Assembly: GCF_920984735.1 (NCBI RefSeq)
Contig: NZ_CAKLBU010000001.1
Location: 186,001-250,000, forward strand
Length of the DNA: 64,000 bases
Direction: 5' to 3'
Origin: Pedobacter sp. Leaf250
GTDB taxonomy: Bacteria; Bacteroidota; Bacteroidia; Sphingobacteriales; Sphingobacteriaceae
Each line of letters opens with the position of its first letter. Position 1 is the first letter of the stretch. This document shows positions 7,106 to 16,765 of this stretch, piece after piece. Below the pieces are notes generated by a model. The model was not told the DNA's origin. It saw only the letters and a program-made list of their open reading frames with translations, and made no database searches. A program made the position numbers and the translations under genes.

Positions 7106-8494
7106 TTATAAATGTATTACTTCTCCGTAAGCATCAGCAGCGGCTTCCATAATTGCTTCGCTCATGGTAGGGTGAGGGTGTACTGATTTAATCATTTCAT
7201 GTCCAGTAGTTTCTAATTTACGGGCTACAACGATTTCAGCAATCATTTCGGTAACGTTGGCACCAATCATGTGTGCGCCTAACAATTCACCGTATTTGGC
7301 ATCGAAAATTAATTTGATGAAACCATCTTTTGCACCAGCAGCACTTGCTTTACCTGATGCTGAGAAAGGAAATTTACCGATTTTTAATTCATAACCAGCA
7401 GCCTTTGCAGCCTTTTCTGTATAACCTACAGAAGCAATTTCAGGTGTGCAGTAAGTACAGCCCGGAATATTGTTATAATCTAATGCCTCTACATGTTGAC
7501 CAGCAATTTTCTCCACACAAATAATACCTTCTGCAGATGCTACGTGAGCCAAAGCCTGACCACCAACAACATCGCCGATAGCGTAATAACCTTTTACTGA
7601 AGTATTATAGAATTCATCAGTAACGATTTTACCTTTTTCGGTTTTGATTCCGGTTTCTTCCAGGCCAATGTTTTCGATATTAGCCACAATACCTGCAGCC
7701 GAAAGTACAATGTCGGCTTCGATTGTTTGCATACCCGATGCTGTTTTTATTGATACTTTACAGCCAGTGCCAGCAGTATCAACTGCTTCAACAGAAGCTG
7801 AAGTCATAACATCGATACCAACTTTTTTAAGACTACGCAATAATTGTTTAGAAACATCTTCATCTTCTACCGGAACCACATTTTCCATAAATTCGACGAT
7901 GGTTACTTTTGTACCCATTGTTGCATAGAAATATGCAAACTCTACACCAATAGCTCCAGAACCTACAACCACCATGCTTTTTGGTAATTCGGGAAGTACC
8001 ATTGCCTGGCGATAGCCGATAATTTTTTTGCCGTCTTGTTTAAGATTAGGTAATTCTCTTGAGCGAGCGCCGGTTGCGATAATGATATTTTTAGCGGTTA
8101 ATTCTTTTTGAGAACCATCAGCACCTTTAACTTCTAATTTGTTGCCTGGTTTTACTTTACCAGTACCCATGATGACATCGATTTTGTTTTTCTTCATCAA
8201 AAACTGAACACCTTTACTCATGCCATCAGCAACACCGCGACTGCGTTTTACAACTGCAGCAAAATCTGCTGTTGCACCTGCGGTAGTAATTCCATAGTCA
8301 GCAGCATGATTGATATATTCAAATACCTGTGCACTTTTTAACAGTGCTTTAGTAGGGATACAACCCCAGTTTAAACAAATACCACCTAATGATTCACGCT
8401 CTACAATTGCAACTTTCATTCCTAATTGTGAAGCTCTGATTGCAGCTACATAACCACCTGGGCCGCTGCCTAAAACAATAACGTCGTAATTCAT
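7106..8494 (-). CDS. lpdA: Dihydrolipoyl dehydrogenase
   Basis: This 462-aa flavoprotein is the E3 component of pyruvate, 2-oxoglutarate and branched-chain dehydrogenase complexes; it reoxidises dihydrolipoamide with NAD+. It has the N-terminal FAD-binding GSGPGG (residues 9-14), the redox-active disulfide Cys40/Cys45 in GGICLNWGCIPTKAL, the NAD-binding VVVGSGAIGVEFA, the second FAD motif YAIGDVVGG, and the C-terminal catalytic His-Glu pair in HPHPTMSEAIMEAA. Length and all motifs fit an intact enzyme. It is monocistronic here with its own terminator. The E1/E2 genes are not in the window. Confidence 0.97.
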   Translation of the reverse strand: MNYDVIVLGSGPGGYVAAIRASQLGMKVAIVERESLGGICLNWGCIPTKALLKSAQVFEYINHAADYGITTAGATADFAAVVKRSRGVADGMSKGVQFLMKKNKIDVIMGTGKVKPGNKLEVKGADGSQKELTAKNIIIATGARSRELPNLKQDGKKIIGYRQAMVLPELPKSMVVVGSGAIGVEFAYFYATMGTKVTIVEFMENVVPVEDEDVSKQLLRSLKKVGIDVMTSASVEAVDTAGTGCKVSIKTASGMQTIEADIVLSAAGIVANIENIGLEETGIKTEKGKIVTDEFYNTSVKGYYAIGDVVGGQALAHVASAEGIICVEKIAGQHVEALDYNNIPGCTYCTPEIASVGYTEKAAKAAGYELKIGKFPFSASGKASAAGAKDGFIKLIFDAKYGELLGAHMIGANVTEMIAEIVVARKLETTGHEMIKSVHPHPTMSEAIMEAAADAYGEVIHL

Positions 8495-9171
8495 ACCTTT
8501 TATAAAGAGTTTTGCTTTTAATCGTTTATCAATGTCGTAATCTTCTTGTGGAAGCAGTCTCCAAATTCAGGATAATTCTCGGATTGACGGTTAGGCCATC
8601 TTTCACATTACAATGTGGTGCTAATCATAGAACCACTAATTGCCAAAACTAAAAAAAAAATGTTAATTGGCAGTGATGATTATAGAGATACATTGTCAAA
8701 ATTTGAAAATTGACAAACAACCTTTCAATAAGTATTCATTTATAATTGAAATTTTCGAAAATTGATTGAGTAATTATCAGGTTTAGCATTTATAATAATG
8801 TTTTAAGAGATTATTATGGTCTATTAATCGCTAAACATCTTAATCGTCAGTGATTTGTCAGTTTTGGTTGTTGAAATAATTAATTTCAAAGAGCGATTTT
8901 TGGAGAAATTCTATTTATCGTGGTTTTTAGATTCGATAATGGCAATATTTTATTACTTTTTTTAATAAATATTTAATAAGGCTAACATTCGATTAATAAA
9001 CTGAAACTTAAAAGGTTAATCTAACATGTTAATTGTTGAAAAGTTTTGGAATGGTTAACGATTATTTAACATTGGATGTTAAAATCTGTTAAATATTATT
9101 AATTACATTTGCGCCAATAAAATCACCCCCGATTATTATTCAACAAACAAAAAACAATTAAAAAACAAAGT
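8495..9171. other. 677-bp intergenic region between divergent genes
   Basis: This AT-rich region separates the divergent lpdA and TonB-dependent receptor genes. It holds the receptor's putative -7 box at 9104 and presumably the lpdA promoter, for which I see no exact box. An A10 run lies near 8650. No ORF of credible composition and no clear structured RNA were found. Confidence 0.5.
9104..9111 (+). promoter_or_regulatory. -7 box before the Oar-like receptor
   Basis: TACATTTG matches TAnnTTTG and is followed by a ~54-nt A-rich leader to the ATG at 9172. The -33 element is not well conserved at 19 bp spacing. Confidence 0.45.
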
Positions 9172-12100
9172 ATGAACAAATCTTTACTTTTAAGATTAGT
9201 ACTCGTTATTGTTACAGTTGTAGGATTTACATTTGGTGCTATTGCACAGGTAACTACATCATCAATGACAGGAACAATTAAGGATGCCAAAGGCGCCCTA
9301 CCTGGTGCAAGTGTAAAAGCTACGCATACACCAACAGGTACAGTTTACTCTGTATCAACCAACAATGATGGTCGTTTTACTATTGGTGCGATGCGTGTTG
9401 GTGGTCCTTACACTATTGAAGTGAGTTTTGTTGGCTATAAGCCATCAACATTTACTGATGTTTATTTGAAAATAGGCGAACCTTATGTAATTAATCTTAC
9501 TTTAGTTGATAACAGTTCAACTTTAGCTGAAGTTAAAGTAGTAGGTCAAAGTGCTAACAGCATTTTAAATTCAAATAAAAATGGAACTTCTACTGTAATT
9601 GCAAGGCAACAAATTCAATCATTACCTACAATTACCCGTAGTGTAAACGATTTAACGCGTTTAACTCCACAAGCCAATGGCCAATCTATAGGTGGAGGTA
9701 ATTACCGTTCGAATAATTTTACTGTAGATGGTGCTAACTTTAATAACCAATTTGGTATTGGTCAAAACATCCCTGCTGGTGGTTCACCAATTTCAATTGA
9801 TGCATTGGAGCAAATCTCAATCAATGTAACACCTTATGATGTTCGTCAAACAGGTTTTACTGGTGGTTCTGTTAGTGCTGTAACCCGTTCTGGTACAAAT
9901 GCTTTTCAAGGTAATGCATTTTATACAATGCGTGGAGAAGAAAATCAAGGTAAAAGAATTGGTGATACCTATAGAATTCCTGATGCAGCTATCCAAAAAT
10001 TGGATGAGAAGAATTATGGTTTCAGTTTAGGTGGTCCAATCGTTAAAGATAAATTATTCTTCTTTGTTAACTACGAGAAAAAACATACTATTCAACCTGG
10101 AACTACAAGGATAGCTTCAACTCCAGCTTTACCTTATGGTGCACCAGGCTCTCCTAATACTGTTGTTCAAGCTTCAGCATCTTTCTTAAATGAAGTTTCA
10201 TCATACTTATTTAATACTTATGGTTATGCTACTGGACCTTATCAAGGTTATGCAAATGTTAGTGATAACGAAAAAATGTTTGCACGTTTAGATTGGAATA
10301 TTTCTAAGAACCACCGTTTCAGTGTTCGCTATAACCAAGTTGAAAGTCAAACTCCAGCATCTGCAAGTACTTCTGTAACAAACTCTGCAGTTATTGGTTC
10401 ATTAGCTTATAACAATGCAAGATCGGGCACGGCGAATAATGCTGGTTTACCTTTCTTTAACTCAAACTATTATCAGGCAGCTAACTTATATTCTGCCGTT
10501 GCTGAGTTAACTTCAAACTTTGGTAGTAAGCTTACTAACGTAGCACGTGTTACTTATTCACACCAAAATGATCCAAGAAATTCTGATAGCTCGCCATTTC
10601 CTTTAGTGGATATTTTAGATGGATCACAGACTGCAACTTCTGCAAATGCTGGTAACGTATTAACAACATTTGGTTATGAGCCATTTACTTTTGGAAACTT
10701 ACGTGATGTTAAAGGTTATACTTACAGTGATGATTTAAGTTTAGCCCTGGGCAAACATAACATTACTTTAGGTTTACAAGCTGAATTGAGTACAACAACA
10801 AATGGTTTTCAACGTTTTGGAACAGGTTTTTATAGTTTCAGATCTTGGGAAGACTTTAAAAATGGTGCAAAACCATTGCAATATTCTGTAACTTATCCTC
10901 TAACAGCTGATGGTTCTCAAGCTTTTCCTAGCTTTAAGTTTGCTCAATATTCAGCCTATTTACAAGACGAGTTCACTGTAACTGATCGTTTAAAATTAAC
11001 TGCTGGTATTCGTTTCGAACAAGCTACTTATCCAAATTCTCCTGGTATTTTAACACACCCACTAGTAGCTGCACAAACTTTTGCAGATGGTAGAAAAGTA
11101 GATACAGGTGTATTGCCAGAAAATAGAATTTCTTACTCTCCAAGATTTGGTTTTAACTGGGATGTGAACGGAGATCGTTCATTACAAGTTCGTGGTGGAT
11201 CAGGTATCTTCACAGGTCGTGTGCCATTCGTATGGATCGTTTCTCAATCTAGTGATGCTGGTTTATTACAATACTTGCAGACTTATTCAAGTGCCAATGG
11301 CGGAACCGTTCCATCATTTAATCCAAGTATAGCTCCAAACTTGCTTACTGCAACTAGGCCTGCTGCTGGAACTAGTATTCCAGGAACGATTAGTGTTATG
11401 TCTCCAGATTTGAAATTTCCTCAAACCTGGAAATCAAGTTTAGCCTTTGATATTAAATTACCATTTGGTATCGTTGGTACTTTAGAAGGAATCTATGGTA
11501 AAGATTTAAATGTTGCTGTTGCAAGAAACATCAACTTGGAAAACCCTACAGCAATCAATATCACTGGTTATCCTGATAACAGACCTTTATTTCCAAACTC
11601 TACTGCCGCAAGACAGATTGTTGATATAAACAGTGCAGGTATTCCAACTGCCAATGGTACTACTGCATTAAACGTTACGGAGATGACTAATGCAAAAGGT
11701 GGTTACAACTGGCAGGCAACTGCACAATTAACAAAACAATTTTCAAACGGTGTTTCTGCAATGATTGCCTATACACGTTCTGATCAACGTAATTATGGTG
11801 ATGGAGCAGGTGATCAATTAGGTAACTTATGGTCGATTCCAGCTACATCAACAAATCCAAATACGCCGACTTTAAGTTTTTCTCAAAACTTAAACCCAGA
11901 TCGTATTATTGCTAATATCTCTTACAGAAAAGAATATTTGAAAAACCTTTCAACGTCAATCTCATTATTTTATGAAGGTTCTCAGCAAGGTAGATATTCA
12001 TACGTATATGGTGCTGATTACAACAGAGATGGTGTTAACGGAAATGATTTAATTTATATTCCGAAGGATGCATCGGAAATGAATTTCGTAGCTATTCCTA

Positions 12101-12585
12101 CAAACTTAGTAACTTCTACTAATGCTGCTGGTGTGGTTACAACAAGAGCATATCCAAGATCATATACTGCTGCTGAACAGGCTGCTATTTTTGATGCTTA
12201 TATTTCTCAGGATCCTTACTTAAGTAAACACAGAGGTGAGTATGCAAAACGTAATGCTGCAACATCTCCTTGGAGAAATCAATTCGATTTAAGAATCACT
12301 CAGCAAGTATTCAAAAACTATGGTAAATCTAAAAATAGCTTTGAATTTACTGCAGATATCTTTAACGTAGGTAATTTGTTAAACCGCAAATGGGGTAATG
12401 TAAATTTTGTAAACAATGCTAATATTTTGGTTCCTCAAAATCCAACTCTTGTTACAGCGACTACAAAGCCAACATTTATCATGGCTGCAGCTCAAGGAGA
12501 TATTGTTAGAAATACTTTCGGTACTTCTCAAACAATTTCTTCAACGTATTACATGCAGTTCGGTGTTCGTTATAACTTTAACTAA
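9172..12585 (+). CDS. Oar-like TonB-dependent receptor with carboxypeptidase-type regulatory domain
   Basis: This 1137-aa outer-membrane protein has a signal peptide ending around AIAQ (residue 26), then a carboxypeptidase-regulatory-like beta-sandwich (SSMTGTIKDAKGALPGASVKA to about residue 115), a plug domain with RSNNFTVDGANFNNQFG, and a long beta-barrel ending in YMQFGVRYNFN with the terminal aromatic-polar pattern of OMPs. The absence of a SusD partner and the VDGANFNN region place it with Oar-type receptors rather than SusC. The ligand is unknown; Oar relatives have been linked to adhesion or protein export. It is monocistronic, with a strong terminator 24 bp after its stop. Confidence 0.9.
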   Translation: MNKSLLLRLVLVIVTVVGFTFGAIAQVTTSSMTGTIKDAKGALPGASVKATHTPTGTVYSVSTNNDGRFTIGAMRVGGPYTIEVSFVGYKPSTFTDVYLKIGEPYVINLTLVDNSSTLAEVKVVGQSANSILNSNKNGTSTVIARQQIQSLPTITRSVNDLTRLTPQANGQSIGGGNYRSNNFTVDGANFNNQFGIGQNIPAGGSPISIDALEQISINVTPYDVRQTGFTGGSVSAVTRSGTNAFQGNAFYTMRGEENQGKRIGDTYRIPDAAIQKLDEKNYGFSLGGPIVKDKLFFFVNYEKKHTIQPGTTRIASTPALPYGAPGSPNTVVQASASFLNEVSSYLFNTYGYATGPYQGYANVSDNEKMFARLDWNISKNHRFSVRYNQVESQTPASASTSVTNSAVIGSLAYNNARSGTANNAGLPFFNSNYYQAANLYSAVAELTSNFGSKLTNVARVTYSHQNDPRNSDSSPFPLVDILDGSQTATSANAGNVLTTFGYEPFTFGNLRDVKGYTYSDDLSLALGKHNITLGLQAELSTTTNGFQRFGTGFYSFRSWEDFKNGAKPLQYSVTYPLTADGSQAFPSFKFAQYSAYLQDEFTVTDRLKLTAGIRFEQATYPNSPGILTHPLVAAQTFADGRKVDTGVLPENRISYSPRFGFNWDVNGDRSLQVRGGSGIFTGRVPFVWIVSQSSDAGLLQYLQTYSSANGGTVPSFNPSIAPNLLTATRPAAGTSIPGTISVMSPDLKFPQTWKSSLAFDIKLPFGIVGTLEGIYGKDLNVAVARNINLENPTAINITGYPDNRPLFPNSTAARQIVDINSAGIPTANGTTALNVTEMTNAKGGYNWQATAQLTKQFSNGVSAMIAYTRSDQRNYGDGAGDQLGNLWSIPATSTNPNTPTLSFSQNLNPDRIIANISYRKEYLKNLSTSISLFYEGSQQGRYSYVYGADYNRDGVNGNDLIYIPKDASEMNFVAIPTNLVTSTNAAGVVTTRAYPRSYTAAEQAAIFDAYISQDPYLSKHRGEYAKRNAATSPWRNQFDLRITQQVFKNYGKSKNSFEFTADIFNVGNLLNRKWGNVNFVNNANILVPQNPTLVTATTKPTFIMAAAQGDIVRNTFGTSQTISSTYYMQFGVRYNFN

Positions 12586-12608
12586 TACTAAATTCTTATC
12601 ATAATATC

Positions 12609-12638
12609 AAAGCCCCAACTTTTTAGTTGGGGCTTTTT
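12609..12638 (+). terminator. Terminator of the Oar-like receptor
   Basis: AAAGCCCCAAC pairs perfectly with GTTGGGGCTTT around a 6-nt loop, followed by further T. It lies just after the stop at 12585. Confidence 0.85.
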
Positions 12639-12824
12639 GATTTATAAGGATTTTTTAAAATACAATTGCTCTTAAATTAATATCGAATGCGATGATGTAA
12701 TTGAGGATTCTGAAGGTGGATAATAATATTCTATATATTGAAGTGGTCTGTTTTGTGCTTTCGAGTATATTATTAAAATCCTGAAGTTTGATAATGATTT
12801 TAATGCACAGCAATTTCTCTATAC

Positions 12825-12859
12825 AAAAAAAACCGAATAGGTTATCTATTCGGTTTTTT
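12825..12859 (-). terminator. Terminator of purM, probably bidirectional
   Basis: AAAAACCGAATAG pairs with CTATTCGGTTTTT around GTTAT, with A-runs on the left and T-runs on the right, so it can act on both strands. It lies 18 bp past the purM stop on the minus strand. Confidence 0.8.
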
Positions 12860-12876
12860 CCTGTAATTATATAGTT

Positions 12877-14058
12877 CTAATTATAAACGAATGTTCCTTT
12901 TTCGCTTTCGATTGTAACTTGTTTTTGGCTTCCCTTTTCTACACGGCCAATAATTTTTGCCTCGATATTAAAGCTTTTCGATATATCGATAACGTTTTGA
13001 GCAATTTCTTCAGGGATATACAATTCCATTCTATGGCCCATATTAAATACCTTGTACATTTCTTTCCAATCGGTGCCAGATTGCTCCTGAATTAATTGGA
13101 ACAAGGGAGGGATTGGAAATAGATTATCTTTGATCACATGAATATCATCATTGATGAAATGTAATACTTTCGTTTGTGCACCACCACTGCAGTGAACAAT
13201 TCCATTGATCTGGCTTCGATAATTTTCTAATATTTTTTTAATTACCGGTGCGTAAGTCCGTGTAGGAGATAAGACTAATTTTCCAACGGTTGTTGTACCA
13301 AAACCTTCTATTTCAATTTCCTCAGTTAATTGTTTCTGACCTGAAAAAACTAAATCAAACGGAACAGCCGGATCGAAGCTTTCAGGATAATTGCTTGCAA
13401 CAGCTTTCTCGAAAACATCATGACGGGCAGAAGTTAATCCATTAGATCCCATTCCGCCGTTGTATTCTGTTTCGTATGTTGCTTGTCCGTATGATGCCAA
13501 AGCCACAATAACATCGCCTGGCTTAATGTTATCGTTGCTGATTACGTCTTCACGCTTCATGCGGCAGGTCACCGTAGAATCAACAATAATGGTGCGTACC
13601 AAATCGCCAACATCGGCAGTTTCTCCGCCAGTAGAGTAAATTGAAATGCCTTGCTCACGTAGATCAGCCAAAATTTCTTCTGTGCCATTAATTACAGCGG
13701 CAATCACTTCACCAGGAATCAAATTTTTATTCCGACCAATGGTAGAAGATAAAAGGATATTGTCGGTTGCTCCAACACAAATTAAATCATCAATGTTCAT
13801 GATAATGGCATCTTGAGCAATTCCTTTCCAGATCGACAAATCGCCAGTTTCTTTCCAATAAACATAAGCAAGGGATGATTTAGTTCCAGCGCCATCAGCA
13901 TGCATGATATTGCAATATTCATTATCGCCACCTAAAATATCGGGGATAATTTTGCAAAATGCTTTAGGGAAAATTCCTTTGTCGATATTTTTGATGGCAT
14001 TGTGCACATCTTCTTTGGAGGCGGAAACGCCACGTTGATTGTACCTGTTATCACTCAT
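12877..14058 (-). CDS. purM: Phosphoribosylformylglycinamidine cyclo-ligase (AIR synthase)
   Basis: This 393-aa enzyme closes the imidazole ring in step five of de novo purine synthesis: FGAM plus ATP to AIR. PurM-fold landmarks are HADGAGTKSSLAYVYW, the metal-binding DAIIMNIDDLICVGA, GGETADVGD and SGGAQTKVLHF. It is longer than the ~345-aa E. coli enzyme, which matches the longer Bacteroidota form. The start at 14058 gives MSDNRYNQRGVSASKEDVH and lies only 7 nt from an exact promoter box. purL is 3.7 kb away on the same strand, separated by glnN and an opposite-strand tonB-like gene, so the purine genes are not in one operon. Confidence 0.95.
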   Translation of the reverse strand: MSDNRYNQRGVSASKEDVHNAIKNIDKGIFPKAFCKIIPDILGGDNEYCNIMHADGAGTKSSLAYVYWKETGDLSIWKGIAQDAIIMNIDDLICVGATDNILLSSTIGRNKNLIPGEVIAAVINGTEEILADLREQGISIYSTGGETADVGDLVRTIIVDSTVTCRMKREDVISNDNIKPGDVIVALASYGQATYETEYNGGMGSNGLTSARHDVFEKAVASNYPESFDPAVPFDLVFSGQKQLTEEIEIEGFGTTTVGKLVLSPTRTYAPVIKKILENYRSQINGIVHCSGGAQTKVLHFINDDIHVIKDNLFPIPPLFQLIQEQSGTDWKEMYKVFNMGHRMELYIPEEIAQNVIDISKSFNIEAKIIGRVEKGSQKQVTIESEKGTFVYN

Positions 14059-14065
14059 GTTGGCG

Positions 14066-14073
14066 CAAAGATA
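14066..14073 (-). promoter_or_regulatory. -7 box of the purM promoter
   Basis: The minus strand reads TATCTTTG (exact TAnnTTTG) with only 7 nt to the purM ATG, so the transcript would be almost leaderless. A TTTG at 19 bp spacing is not evident. Confidence 0.55.
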
Positions 14074-14325
14074 AGGAATAGAGGCAAAAGGTGGAAGGTA
14101 AAAGGTAAAAGGTTTTTAGAAAGGGAAGATGTATGATAAAAAATGGGAATTGGTAGTGGGGAATGGGATATTTAAGATAGATGATGGAAAATGGATTAGT
14201 AAGCTGAAGGACTAAAGGTTTTACAATTTGTTTTACCATTTAAGGAATTTAAGAAAATGTAAGCTTGTATGTTTGGCACTTAGCACATCGAATCTTAAAA
14301 TCCTTAAATCTTAAAAATCCTGATC
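14074..14325. repeat. Low-complexity intergenic DNA between glnN and purM
   Basis: The 327-bp gap carries GGTAAAAGGTAAAAGG and GGGAATGGGATA-like purine-rich words on the plus strand, then AATCTTAAAATCCTTAAATC words. A short open frame through it (14051-14239) is pyrimidine-rich on its coding strand and has no protein-like composition. No gene is supported. The glnN terminator occupies the left end. Confidence 0.4.
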
Positions 14326-14358
14326 AAAAAAAGGGCGTAAAGTTTACACCTTACGCCC
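14326..14358 (-). terminator. Terminator of glnN
   Basis: On the minus strand GGGCGTAA pairs with TTACGCCC around a 10-nt loop, followed by seven T. It lies 28 bp beyond the glnN stop. Confidence 0.8.
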
Positions 14359-14385
14359 CATACCTTAAACCTTAAGGCTTAAAAT

Positions 14386-16560
14386 CTATTTCATGAATAA
14401 TAATTCTCTGAATTTTGGTAAAGGCCAAACGCTATCATCTACAATTTGCTCCAATTTATCTGCATGGTAACGAATCGTATCGAAGTAAGATTTAACTTTC
14501 TCGTCGTAAGCAATTGCTTTCTCGCGTGTATCTTCGATTTTGTTGGTGACTTTACGCTCTTCTAACATGGCATCGATATTGGTTTTAACAATATCTAAAT
14601 GCTCCGAAAGTTTTTTAACGATATCAAGAGATGATTTACTTTCTATACCCAATTCTTTTAATCCTTTAACGTTTGTGATTAATGAGTTTTGGTAAGCAAT
14701 TGCCGCAGGGATAATCGCAGTGTTTGCAACTTCACCCATTACACGAGCTTCGATCTGTAATTTTTTGTAGAAGTTTTCTAACATGATCTCATGACGGGCA
14801 TGAATTTCACGTTTGCTGTAAATGCCAGTTGTTTCAAATAAACCAGCCGATTTTTCAGTTAAATAAGCATCTAAAGCTTTAGGCGTAGTTTTGATGTTTG
14901 ATAAACCGCGTGTTGCTGCTTCATCTTCCCATTCCTGGCTATAGCCATTACCTTCAAAACGAATCGATTTAGATTCTTTGATGTATTTTTTGATTACCGT
15001 TAATAAAGCGATGTCTTTTTTATCACCTTTTTTAATCAATTTATCAACTTCAGCTTTGAATTTAACCAATTGCTCAGCCATGATCGCGTTTAAGATCGTC
15101 ATCGGAGCTGAAGAGTTAGCCGAAGAACCAACTGCTCTTAACTCAAATTTATTACCTGTAAAGGCGAAAGGAGAAGTACGGTTACGATCGGTATTATCCA
15201 ACAAAATTTGAGGGATTTTAGGGATACCTAACCAAAGTGCATTGTCTTCTTTGATTTTTTTGCTGATGCGTGAATGCTCAATCTCATCCAATACATCGTT
15301 CAATTGTGAACCTAAGAAGATTGAAATGATTGCAGGTGGCGCTTCGTTGGCACCTAAACGGTGATCGTTGCTTACTGATGCAATGCTTGCACGTAATAAA
15401 TCTGCATGTTCGCTTACTGCTTTAATCGTGTTTACGAAGAAAGTTAAGAACATCAGATTGTTTTTTGGCGTTTTACCCGGAGCCAACAAGTTTTTGCCAG
15501 TATCGGTAATTAACGACCAGTTATTGTGTTTACCAGATCCATTGATTCCTGCATAAGGTTTCTCGTGCAATAAAACGCGGAAGTGGTGACGACGAGCAAC
15601 TTTCTCCATCAAATCCATCAACAATTGATTGTGATCGATAGCCAGGTTGATTTCTTCGTAAATTGGCGCACATTCGAATTGAGAAGGCGCAACCTCATTG
15701 TGACGGGTTTTTAAAGGAATACCTAATTTCAGCGCTTCATTTTCAAAATCAACCATGTAAGTGAAAACACGTTCTGGAATTGATCCGAAATAATGATCTT
15801 CTAACTGCTGGCCTTTAGCAGACATATGTCCGAATAAAGCACGGCCAGTTAATAATAGGTCAGGACGAGCATTGAATAATGACTCATCAACCAAGAAATA
15901 TTCCTGTTCGATACCCAATGAAGCATTTACTTTGGTAATGCTTTTATCGAAATATTGACAAACATCTACAGCTGCTTTATCAAGCGCTGCCAATGCTTTT
16001 AATAATGGAGCTTTATAATCTAGAGCTTCACCAGTGTATGATACGAATACGGTTGGAATACAAAGTGTTTTACCTGCCTTGCTCTCCATAATAAATGCCG
16101 GAGATGATGGATCCCATGCAGTATAGCCACGAGCTTCGAAAGTGTTGCGGATACCACCGTTAGGGAAACTTGATGCATCTGGTTCTTGTTGAACCAATGC
16201 ACTGCCAGCAAATTTCTCGATAGCACCTTCGCCGCTTGGCTCAAAAAATGAATCGTGTTTTTCAGCAGTTGTACCTGTTAACGGTTGGAACCAGTGCGTA
16301 TAATGTGTTGCTCCAGAGGCCATTGCCCAAGATTTCATTGCCGTCGCAATCTGATTGGCGTCTTCAGCGTTAATTAATTCACCTTGGTTGATTGATGATA
16401 TTAATTTTTCATATACGTCCTTAGATAAGAAATCTCTCATTTTTTTCTTATCAAATACATTAGCGCCAAAAAAATCAGAAATTTTTGAAGATGGTGATTT
16501 AACTTCTGGTGAAATTCTGTTTTGAGCCTCTTTTAATGCGATGGTTCTTAAGCTTTTCAT
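14386..16560 (-). CDS. glnN: Glutamine synthetase type III
   Basis: This 724-aa enzyme makes glutamine from glutamate, ammonia and ATP. The length is right for GSIII (about 700-730 aa, against ~450 for GSI). Visible elements are the N-terminal GATHYTHWFQPLTG with EKHDSFFEP, the metal-site LGIEQEYFLVD, RHNEVAPSQFE, and GINGSGKHNNWS in the nucleotide/substrate region. GSIII is common in Bacteroidota and cyanobacteria and forms a double-ring dodecamer. The gene is monocistronic with its own terminator. An exact -7 box lies 21 bp before the ATG. Nitrogen control is expected, but no regulator gene is adjacent. Confidence 0.96.
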   Translation of the reverse strand: MKSLRTIALKEAQNRISPEVKSPSSKISDFFGANVFDKKKMRDFLSKDVYEKLISSINQGELINAEDANQIATAMKSWAMASGATHYTHWFQPLTGTTAEKHDSFFEPSGEGAIEKFAGSALVQQEPDASSFPNGGIRNTFEARGYTAWDPSSPAFIMESKAGKTLCIPTVFVSYTGEALDYKAPLLKALAALDKAAVDVCQYFDKSITKVNASLGIEQEYFLVDESLFNARPDLLLTGRALFGHMSAKGQQLEDHYFGSIPERVFTYMVDFENEALKLGIPLKTRHNEVAPSQFECAPIYEEINLAIDHNQLLMDLMEKVARRHHFRVLLHEKPYAGINGSGKHNNWSLITDTGKNLLAPGKTPKNNLMFLTFFVNTIKAVSEHADLLRASIASVSNDHRLGANEAPPAIISIFLGSQLNDVLDEIEHSRISKKIKEDNALWLGIPKIPQILLDNTDRNRTSPFAFTGNKFELRAVGSSANSSAPMTILNAIMAEQLVKFKAEVDKLIKKGDKKDIALLTVIKKYIKESKSIRFEGNGYSQEWEDEAATRGLSNIKTTPKALDAYLTEKSAGLFETTGIYSKREIHARHEIMLENFYKKLQIEARVMGEVANTAIIPAAIAYQNSLITNVKGLKELGIESKSSLDIVKKLSEHLDIVKTNIDAMLEERKVTNKIEDTREKAIAYDEKVKSYFDTIRYHADKLEQIVDDSVWPLPKFRELLFMK

Positions 16561-16580
16561 TAATTTGTTATGTTTTTTGT

Positions 16581-16588
16581 CAAAAATA
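16581..16588 (-). promoter_or_regulatory. -7 box of the glnN promoter
   Basis: The minus strand reads TATTTTTG, an exact TAnnTTTG, giving a start site about 14 nt before the glnN ATG. Confidence 0.5.
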
Positions 16589-16765
16589 GTATATTTTATT
16601 AATTTTTATAAAACAATCGTATGATTTCTATCAATTTTATTGAAAATGAAATAAAAAAATGTTTTTTAAATGAATTTTTTCATTATTCGTAAAGAAAATA
16701 GATTTTTTACTTCTTTTATGGAATTGGTGATTTTGCTACATCATGCTGTAAAAAAATTAATAGCT

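Noticed and set aside
14051-14239. 62-codon minus-strand frame upstream of purM
   Set aside because: Low-complexity pyrimidine-rich sequence, overlaps the purM start, composition not protein-like.
16670-16765. 32-codon N-terminal extension of the TonB protein
   Set aside because: The Met at 16766 begins the conserved Bacteroidota TonB N-terminus; the extension is AT-rich and not family-like.
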